From Thiohalocapsa sp. (GTDB lineage: Bacteria > Pseudomonadota > Gammaproteobacteria > Chromatiales > Chromatiaceae): a stretch of 64,000 bases of DNA. Where the stretch lies: positions 171,878-235,877 of the forward strand of contig JAIPFF010000001.1 in assembly GCA_021736785.1 (NCBI GenBank), read 5' to 3'. Positions 59,680-64,000 of this stretch are shown one piece after another. The position numbers and the translations under genes were made by a program. Each line of letters opens with the position of its first letter. Positions within the stretch are counted from its first letter, which is position 1. Under the pieces are notes generated by a model. That model ran no database searches. It was given only the letters and a program-made list of their open reading frames with translations, and had not been told where the DNA came from.

Positions 59680-61098
59680 ATGACCGTACGTACTCGCTTC
59701 GCGCCGTCTCCGACAGGCTATCTGCATGTCGGCGGGGCGCGCACCGCACTCTTCTCTTACCTGTTCGCGCGCAAGCATGGCGGGCAGTTCGTGCTGCGCA
59801 TAGAGGATACCGATCTGGAGCGCTCCACCGCGGAGTCGGTCAACGCCATCATGGAGGGCATGACTTGGATGGGACTCGACTACGACGAGGGGCCCTTCTA
59901 TCAGACCCAGCGCTTCGAGCATTATCACGCGGCCATCCAAGAGCTGATGGACAAGGGGCTCGCCTACCGCTGCGACTGCTCCAAAGAGCGCTTGGAACGC
60001 CTGCGGGACAAGCAGATGGCAGCGAAGGTCAAGCCGCGCTATGACGGCCACTGCCGCGGGCGGCAAGTGGATCCGGACGCGCCGCACGTCATTCGCTTCT
60101 CCAACCCGGTGGACGGGGCCGTTATCGTGGACGATATGATCCGCGGCCGCGTCGCTTTTGCCAACTCCGAACTGGACGATCTGATCATCCGCCGCAGCGA
60201 CGGCTCGCCGACCTACAACCTGACCGTTGTCGTCGACGATGCGGACATGGGCATCACTCATGTGGTCCGCGGCGACGATCATCTGAACAATACCCCGAGG
60301 CAGATCAACATACTGAAGGCGCTCGGCAAGGAGCCGCCGCGCTACGCCCACGTGCCGATGATCCTGGGCTCGGACGGCTCGCCGTTGTCGAAGCGCCACG
60401 GCGCGGTCAGCGTCGTCGCCTACAGGGACATGGGCTACCTACCGGAGGCGCTGCTCAACTACTTGGTGCGGCTGGGTTGGTCCCACGGCGATCAAGAAAT
60501 GTTCTCTCTCGAGGAGATGATCGCGCTGTTCGACATCGGCGATGTGAACAAGGCGGCGTCCACTTTCGATACCGACAAGCTCGACTGGCTGAATCAGCAC
60601 TATATCCAGCACGGCGATCCGGCGCATATCGCGCGGCTGCTCAGCCCGCACATGGGGCAGATCGGCATCGATCCCGCAACCGGACCGGACTTGGTGGACG
60701 TCGTCGCCGCCCAAGGCGCGCGCGCCAAAACGCTGAAAGAGCTCGCCGAGATCAGTGCCTTCTGCTACCGCGACTTCGAGGCCTTCGACGAGGCGGCGGC
60801 CAAGAAACACCTGCGTCCGGCAGCGCGCGAACCGCTCCAGCGCATGCGCGCGGGGCTGGAGATGCTGGCCCTGGAAGATTGGGAGCCCGAGACACTGCAC
60901 CACGTCGTCGAGCGCGTTGCCGCCGAATTGGAGCTGAATATGGGTAAGGTTGCGCAGCCGCTGCGCGTGGCGGTGGTCGGGCGGGCCGCCTCGCCCGGCA
61001 TCGACATCACGCTGCAATTGGTCGGTAAAGAGGCCACCCTGCGGCGCATCGACAAGGCGCTCGCTTTCATCGCCGAGCGCGAGGCGGCCGCCTCCTGA
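59680..61098 (+). CDS. gltX: glutamyl-tRNA synthetase
   Basis: This class I synthetase charges tRNA-Glu. The 472 residues carry the HIGH-equivalent [19 protein letters not shown] near the N-terminus, DTDLERST, a zinc site [12 protein letters not shown] with a later Cys in DGHCR, the [11 protein letters not shown] segment and the KMSKS-equivalent PLSKRHG. The C-terminal anticodon-binding region ends in FIAEREAAA. The length equals that of E. coli GltX. Followed by a strong hairpin. Confidence 0.98.
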   Translation: MTVRTRFAPSPTGYLHVGGARTALFSYLFARKHGGQFVLRIEDTDLERSTAESVNAIMEGMTWMGLDYDEGPFYQTQRFEHYHAAIQELMDKGLAYRCDCSKERLERLRDKQMAAKVKPRYDGHCRGRQVDPDAPHVIRFSNPVDGAVIVDDMIRGRVAFANSELDDLIIRRSDGSPTYNLTVVVDDADMGITHVVRGDDHLNNTPRQINILKALGKEPPRYAHVPMILGSDGSPLSKRHGAVSVVAYRDMGYLPEALLNYLVRLGWSHGDQEMFSLEEMIALFDIGDVNKAASTFDTDKLDWLNQHYIQHGDPAHIARLLSPHMGQIGIDPATGPDLVDVVAAQGARAKTLKELAEISAFCYRDFEAFDEAAAKKHLRPAAREPLQRMRAGLEMLALEDWEPETLHHVVERVAAELELNMGKVAQPLRVAVVGRAASPGIDITLQLVGKEATLRRIDKALAFIAEREAAAS

Positions 61099-61100
61099 AC

Positions 61101-61134
61101 CGCGGCGCGCCGGCTCGTAGGCCGGCGCGCCGCG
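61101..61134 (+). terminator. hairpin after gltX
   Basis: CGCGGCGCGCCGGC (61101-61114) and GCCGGCGCGCCGCG (61121-61134) form a perfect 14-base-pair stem with a six-base loop, starting three bases after the gltX stop. It is followed by CCCCTT rather than a clear T-run. It is placed to end gltX transcripts and, read from the other strand, those of the MepK-like gene. Confidence 0.65.
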
Positions 61135-61307
61135 CCCCTTATCCGCCTTCATCCGACAGCCGACCGCGAGATCTGCGCCGGCGTGAACGGCGTCACAATC
61201 TCGATCTGTCCCTGTGCGCCAGCATAGTCGCCGAAGTGCCGCGGCGCGCGAGGGCGTCTTTATCGATGCCGCGACTCCGGGGCGGCAATGTGCTTACCCG
61301 CGGGGGC

Positions 61308-61844
61308 TCAGGCTCCCCAGCGGCGCACGCGGCCGGTATCGAGGTGGACGAAATCCGACTTCGGGTAGTAGCCGACGCCGCCTTTGGCAAGCGCGACCGC
61401 GGCGTCGCGGATGGAGCGGGTCGGCATATCTGCCAGACGTACGTCGATGGCCTTGCCGCTCATGTGCAGACTCTTGCGGGCAACCCCGGACGAGGCCCTG
61501 CGCAACATGGTATTGGTCTGAGCGGAGCGGTATCCGCTGATGATCTCGAACACGGCGCCGTCACCGCCGAGCCGGTGCTGGACGTCGAAGAGCAGATCGT
61601 AGATGCGGGGGTCGATGGCGATGGTGTCGCCGCTGCGGAAATCCCGCAGGAAGTGGTTCAGCCGCTGCAGCGCGCTGCGTTGATAGTGGTCTCCCACGCG
61701 ATAGGTGACGCTGAGACGCTCGTCGGTATGCAGGTGATGCAGCGACAGCGTCCGTGGAGCCGCGTTGCGGGCGGTGTCGCTTTTTGCCCAAGCCGGTATC
61801 GATGTCAACGCCAAGCCGGCACCGAGGAAATATCGGCGGTTCAT
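61308..61844 (-). CDS. MepK-like murein endopeptidase (DUF882, M15 type)
   Basis: This encodes 178 residues. The N-terminus NRRYFLGAGLALTS is a signal peptide with a twin-arginine-like pair, cleaved about AWA-KS. The mature domain matches YcbK/MepK: LSLHHLHTDERLSVTY, LNHFLRDFRSGD, ISGYRSAQTN and KSLHMSGKAIDVRL with His and Asp metal ligands, plus GGVGYYPKSDFVHLDTG at the end. It probably cleaves cross-links in peptidoglycan. The ATG follows CAGGGGGAAA; a longer frame from 61880 is not needed. The upstream region is AT-rich. Confidence 0.9.
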   Translation of the reverse strand: MNRRYFLGAGLALTSIPAWAKSDTARNAAPRTLSLHHLHTDERLSVTYRVGDHYQRSALQRLNHFLRDFRSGDTIAIDPRIYDLLFDVQHRLGGDGAVFEIISGYRSAQTNTMLRRASSGVARKSLHMSGKAIDVRLADMPTRSIRDAAVALAKGGVGYYPKSDFVHLDTGRVRRWGA

Positions 61845-61901
61845 GGTGTTTCCCCCTGGGTTGGTGATCTTGTTGTGCATCGGTATTATAGGAGGCGAAA
61901 A

Positions 61902-61934
61902 ATGGAAAGCAATGTCGAAACAGCGAATTGTTGA
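61902..61934 (+). CDS. possible 10-residue leader peptide
   Basis: A perfect AGGAGG (61890-61895) precedes an ATG by six bases, and the frame MESNVETANC ends at once with TGA. A weak promoter (TTGGTG at 61861, TATTAT at 61884) lies just upstream, though its start would fall inside the ribosome site. Downstream is a 140-base AT-rich segment, then the lytic transglycosylase gene. Confidence 0.25.
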   Translation: MESNVETANC

Positions 61935-62092
61935 CTGCTTCTCGATATGTTCTAAACTTCCTTAGGAAAAATACTTAACTCCCAAATTATTCAGGTTTTT
62001 TCTATTAGGTTTTGGAATAAACGAATTGTGTGGATCAGGTGCTCCGGAAGCGATGGACTCTCACCTTAAATTGATGCTCCTTGGTGGCTGAA

Positions 62093-62938
62093 ATGAAGCA
62101 CGTAATGACTGCTGCCGCGGTTTGCCCGGGATGGCGCACGCTTGCTCGCGCGGCGTTCCCAAAGCATGCCGAGGACGCTTCGACGAAGACCGGCGCCGAC
62201 CGACCGCAGGCAGTGCGCCGGGCCGGCGGGCTGCTGTTGCTGGCGGGGCTCGGCGTCGCGCTGCTGGCAGGCCCCGGCGCCGCCCGTGCCGACGTCTACA
62301 AGTACGTCGACGACAAGGGCAATATCTATTTTTCGGACGAGCCACTGCGCGGGGAAACGCTTCGCCTGGAGTGGAAGCGCACTGCCAAGCGCCTTGCGGC
62401 GGAGAACAAGGAGCAGTCGGACGCACTGCGCAATCAGCAGGCGACGCAGGCCAGGCTGCAGGCGGGGCTGAAGTCGAGCAACAATCTCTACTCGGTACGA
62501 CCGGCCGCTCCCGTCAGCGGCTCGATGTCGGTGCGCCGAGCCCGCTACCAGCATCTGATCGAGGCAGAGGCGAGGCGCAACGGGCTGACGCCCGACCTGC
62601 TGCACGCCGTCATCCGCACCGAATCGGCCTATAAGTCCAACGCCCTCTCCCATGCCGGGGCCTGCGGCCTGATGCAACTGATGCCCGGCACCGCGGAGCG
62701 CTTCCGTGTCCGCGATATCTGGGATCCCGCGGAGAACATTCGCGGCGGGGCGACCTACCTGCGCTTCCTGTTGGATCTGTTCCAGAACGATCTGCAATTG
62801 GCGCTGGCCGGCTACAACGCCGGGGAGAACGCGGTGAAGAGGCACGGTTATCAGATTCCGCCCTATCGGGAGACCCAAGACTATGTGCGCAAGGTGCTGC
62901 GCCACTTGTCCGCGGAGCGCTCGGCCAGCAATTCCTGA
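62093..62938 (+). CDS. lytic transglycosylase with DUF4124 domain
   Basis: This encodes 281 residues. A long basic N-terminus leads to a hydrophobic signal (about 48-62, GGLLLLAGLGVALLAG), then a DUF4124 segment DVYKYVDDKGNIYFSDEP at about 67-84. A soluble SLT domain follows from about 145: catalytic Glu in VIRTESAYKSNALSHAG, GLMQLMPGTAERF, GGATYLRFLLDLF and LALAGYNAGENAVKRHG. It cleaves between MurNAc and GlcNAc in the periplasm. The ATG at 62093 or nearby codons may be used; no strong ribosome site decides it. Confidence 0.85.
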   Translation: MKHVMTAAAVCPGWRTLARAAFPKHAEDASTKTGADRPQAVRRAGGLLLLAGLGVALLAGPGAARADVYKYVDDKGNIYFSDEPLRGETLRLEWKRTAKRLAAENKEQSDALRNQQATQARLQAGLKSSNNLYSVRPAAPVSGSMSVRRARYQHLIEAEARRNGLTPDLLHAVIRTESAYKSNALSHAGACGLMQLMPGTAERFRVRDIWDPAENIRGGATYLRFLLDLFQNDLQLALAGYNAGENAVKRHGYQIPPYRETQDYVRKVLRHLSAERSASNS

Positions 62939-63183
62939 GCGGTTCGTCAAGCGTCGTCCGGCACCCTCGCGGGCCCGGAACCGGCGTCATCGCGCGTAGG
63001 CGGCTGCGCGCGAGACGCACCTGCCACCTACCGGCCGGCGCGCGAGATCGTCGCCGCTGTGCCGGCATCGGCGCACGCCGGCGGCCGCGCGCCGGACCAT
63101 TGCTCGGGTGCTTCCCTGTCCTGCCCGGTCCTTCCTGCCGGCGTTAGCCGCCGCGGCGCCCCATATCGCCCAAAATGCTGCAC

Positions 63184-64000
63184 TCAGCCGATGTGCAGAT
63201 AATCCATGCCCTTGCGGTACTCGAACCGCGCCAGCTCGGCCTCGATGCACGGGCGCGCGCCATGGCTCGCCACATAGCTGAGCACCAATGGCTTCGGCGA
63301 GCGCCGGTGCAGCCATTGCGGTCCCACCACCGGAACGCCGTCCAGGCGATTGCCCACTTTGCGCGGATCGATGTCGATCCAGGCCGCCGGCCGATAGCCC
63401 CAGTCGAGCAGATGGCGGACCCGCTGGCGGGTCCTGCGCCCGGCACCCCAGATGACGAGCCGCCCGCGCGCCGCGCGCACTCGCTCGTCGCGGGCGAGAT
63501 AGCCCGCGCGGAGGCGATCGAAGGCCTCGCGCGTATAGCATGCATGGTTGCGGGACAGGCGCCGTGGATGGTCGCGCCACAACAGCAGCGGCTGCGGCAG
63601 TTTGGCGATCACATGGCCGCGCCGCATCAGCCTGAGCCAGAGCTCGTAGTCCTCGGGGAACGGGCCGCGGCGGTAACCGCCGAGATTGCGGATGCGCTCG
63701 CCTCGCAGCATGACCGACGGATGCGCAAGCGGCGATTCCAAATAGAGGTCGTCGGCGATGGCTTGCGGCGCGACGCAGGCATTCTGCCAGTCGATATAGG
63801 CGCGAAAGCCGTCCGTCAGCGCCTGCTCCGGGAACGCGCGCACGCGGGTGGCGAGGACGCTGATGTCGCCCGATGCCTGCATCGCCGCCGCCTGGAGCGC
63901 AAGACGCCGGGGGTGCATCAGGTCGTGCGCGTCCCTGCGCGCCACGCGCGGGGGGCGGGCCGCGTCCAGCCCCAAGTTCAATGCGTCGACCACGCCCCTG
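63184..64000 (-). CDS. family 2 glycosyltransferase, 5' end beyond the window
   Basis: The visible 270 or so residues form most of a GT2 glycosyltransferase: VVDALNLGLDAARPPRVARRDA (the A-R-x-D metal site region) comes first, then LYLESPLAHPSVMLR, GGYRRGPFPEDYELWLRL with the Glu-Asp catalytic pair, and LLLWRDHPRRLSR. A C-terminal segment VIWGAGRRTRQRVRHLLDWG is Rossmann-like and unusual for short GT2 enzymes; it may bind a nucleotide or serve as a second domain. The stop is at 63184. The start, before 64000 on this strand, lies off the right edge. Confidence 0.85.
   Translation of the reverse strand, partial: RGVVDALNLGLDAARPPRVARRDAHDLMHPRRLALQAAAMQASGDISVLATRVRAFPEQALTDGFRAYIDWQNACVAPQAIADDLYLESPLAHPSVMLRGERIRNLGGYRRGPFPEDYELWLRLMRRGHVIAKLPQPLLLWRDHPRRLSRNHACYTREAFDRLRAGYLARDERVRAARGRLVIWGAGRRTRQRVRHLLDWGYRPAAWIDIDPRKVGNRLDGVPVVGPQWLHRRSPKPLVLSYVASHGARPCIEAELARFEYRKGMDYLHIG

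Overview
The window is a 64 kb piece of a GC-rich proteobacterial chromosome made almost entirely of housekeeping genes. A class Gammaproteobacteria assignment is supported by several blocks: fmt-def and dprA-smg-topA-tsaC, lpoA-yraN-dolP divergent from rsmI, rnpB next to a complete mraZ-to-ftsZ division/cell-wall (dcw) cluster, then lpxC and secA. Genus and family cannot be fixed from sequence alone; an environmental lineage near Chromatiales/Ectothiorhodospiraceae is my guess. I saw no tRNA, rRNA, CRISPR array, insertion sequence or prophage.

Layout. 1-6.4 kb (minus): an operon def / fmt-rsmB-DUF4390-ntrY-ntrX, joined mostly by ATGA overlaps; ntrX runs off the left edge. 6.6-14.6 kb (plus): LysM protein, dprA, smg, topA, tsaC, a SAM methyltransferase and a lipoprotein. 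14.8-16.7 kb (minus): an SLC13/TrkA-C permease. 17.1-20.5 kb (plus): a single-domain globin and the ferrous iron importer feoAB. 20.7-25.0 kb (minus): FAD-linked oxidase, dolP, yraN, lpoA. 25.06-26.4 kb (plus): rsmI and the RNase P RNA. 26.8-44.0 kb (plus): promoter, four MraZ-type repeats, then mraZ-rsmH-ftsL-ftsI-murE-[ORF85]-mraY-murD-ftsW-murG-murC-[ORF53]-murB-ddl-ftsQ-ftsA-ftsZ. 44.1-52.5 kb: lpxC, convergent dciA-type gene, an M23 peptidase, secA, argJ and a Nudix-ThiE fusion. 52.5-56.8 kb: a gene-poor stretch with small hypothetical and membrane genes and an H-NS family gene. 56.8-64 kb: CbiX-like chelatase, SOUL heme-binding protein plus membrane-anchored propeller, gltX, a MepK-like peptidase, a lytic transglycosylase and the 3' part of a glycosyltransferase gene.

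How the genes work together. The dcw cluster supplies the cytoplasmic and membrane steps of peptidoglycan precursor synthesis (MurB-E, MraY, MurG, Ddl) and the divisome (FtsL, I, W, Q, A, Z). Its leader carries a textbook MraZ operator. LpoA, the M23 peptidase, the MepK-like enzyme, the LysM protein and the lytic transglycosylase all act on the same sacculus.

Most unusual points: (1) murF is missing from its normal place between murE and mraY, and the gap is exactly filled by an 85-codon open frame; (2) a second small frame (53 codons) sits between murC and murB with ATGA overlaps at both ends; (3) NtrY has Gly in place of the acidic residue after the H-box His, and NtrX has a Walker A Lys-to-Arg change and no GAFTGA loop; (4) the CbiX-like protein has kept its metal-binding His pair only in its C-terminal half; (5) a SOUL protein and a membrane-tethered propeller form an apparent two-gene unit of unknown role.
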